Shown here: positions 11,711 to 11,814 of the stretch, piece by piece
Numbering within the stretch: the first letter of the stretch is position 1
How the letters are laid out: every line of letters begins with the position of its first letter
NCBI GenBank assembly: GCA_946480555.1
Contig: CAMLLE010000036.1
Span: 1-11,814, forward strand
Direction of reading: 5' to 3'
Length of the DNA stretch: 11,814 bases
DNA from: an uncultured Verrucomicrobia subdivision 3 bacterium
Lineage (GTDB): Bacteria > Verrucomicrobiota > Verrucomicrobiae > Limisphaerales > CAMLLE01
Made by a program: the position numbers and the translations under genes
The notes under the pieces: model-generated
What the model saw: only the letters and a program-made list of their open reading frames with translations
Told to the model about the DNA's origin: nothing
The model's database searches: none

Positions 11711-11814
11711 TCAGCAGTCGAACCTCTCGCCATCCCGCGCGAACGCGTGCGGAACATCCGGCAGCAGCTTCTTCGCGAGGCGCCGCAGCTTCGGCAGATT
11801 GCGCCATTGCTCCT
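11711..11814 (-). CDS. 3' end of an unidentified minus-strand gene (cut by the right window edge)
   Basis: The minus strand is open from the window edge to a TGA at 11711-11713 and gives 33 residues beginning EQWRNLPKLRRLAKKLLPDV and ending HAFARDGERFDC. The balanced composition, with a basic amphipathic helix and then a polar tail, looks like a true protein C-terminus. Spacing to the phosphofructokinase gene fits two consecutive genes. No family can be named from so short a piece, and it could also be a chance frame. Confidence 0.5.
   Translation of the reverse strand, partial: EQWRNLPKLRRLAKKLLPDVPHAFARDGERFDC

Noticed and set aside
1..11814. CRISPR array, tRNA or rRNA gene, transposase, phage or defence genes
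   Set aside because: No regularly spaced direct repeats, cloverleaf-like segments, rRNA landmarks or matching protein motifs were seen on either strand.

Overview
The window comes from a moderately GC-rich bacterial chromosome. The gene content is mostly housekeeping: tRNA modification, pyrimidine synthesis, a HIT protein and a probable PPi-type phosphofructokinase. The affiliation I find most likely is Verrucomicrobiota (Pedosphaera/Limisphaerales-like). It rests on remembered resemblance of the small protein at 1272-1778 to verrucomicrobial proteins, the PPi-type PFK, and intergenic repeats of a kind common in such environmental genomes. It is an inference, not a proof. No tRNA, rRNA, CRISPR array, transposase or phage gene was seen.

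Left part (1-2022): the 3' end of mnmG on the plus strand; about 215 bp with no recognisable gene; then a minus-strand gene for a 168-residue protein of unknown function with a helical head, a Pro/Ala/Thr linker and a beta-rich tail. It is divergent from the next operon across a 244-bp intergenic region.

Centre (2023-7762, plus strand): a glycosyltransferase gene overlaps glf (UDP-galactopyranose mutase) by four bases (ATGA). After about 350 bp filled largely with decayed interspersed repeats comes a 944-residue family GH2 glycoside hydrolase with both catalytic glutamates. Glf makes UDP-galactofuranose, the glycosyltransferase could use it, and the hydrolase could cut a galactoside or galactofuranoside. 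This is the most interesting functional grouping here.

Right part (7763-11814): a long hairpin built from a near-tandem 9-mer separates GH2 from a convergent minus-strand operon, hinT-like HIT gene - pyrE - MobA/MocA-like nucleotidyltransferase. The hairpin supplies the last codons and stop of the nucleotidyltransferase. Divergent from the HIT gene is a 209-residue predicted membrane protein of unknown function. It converges on a probable PPi-dependent phosphofructokinase gene, with a strong stem-loop terminator between them. The window ends inside the 3' end of another minus-strand gene.
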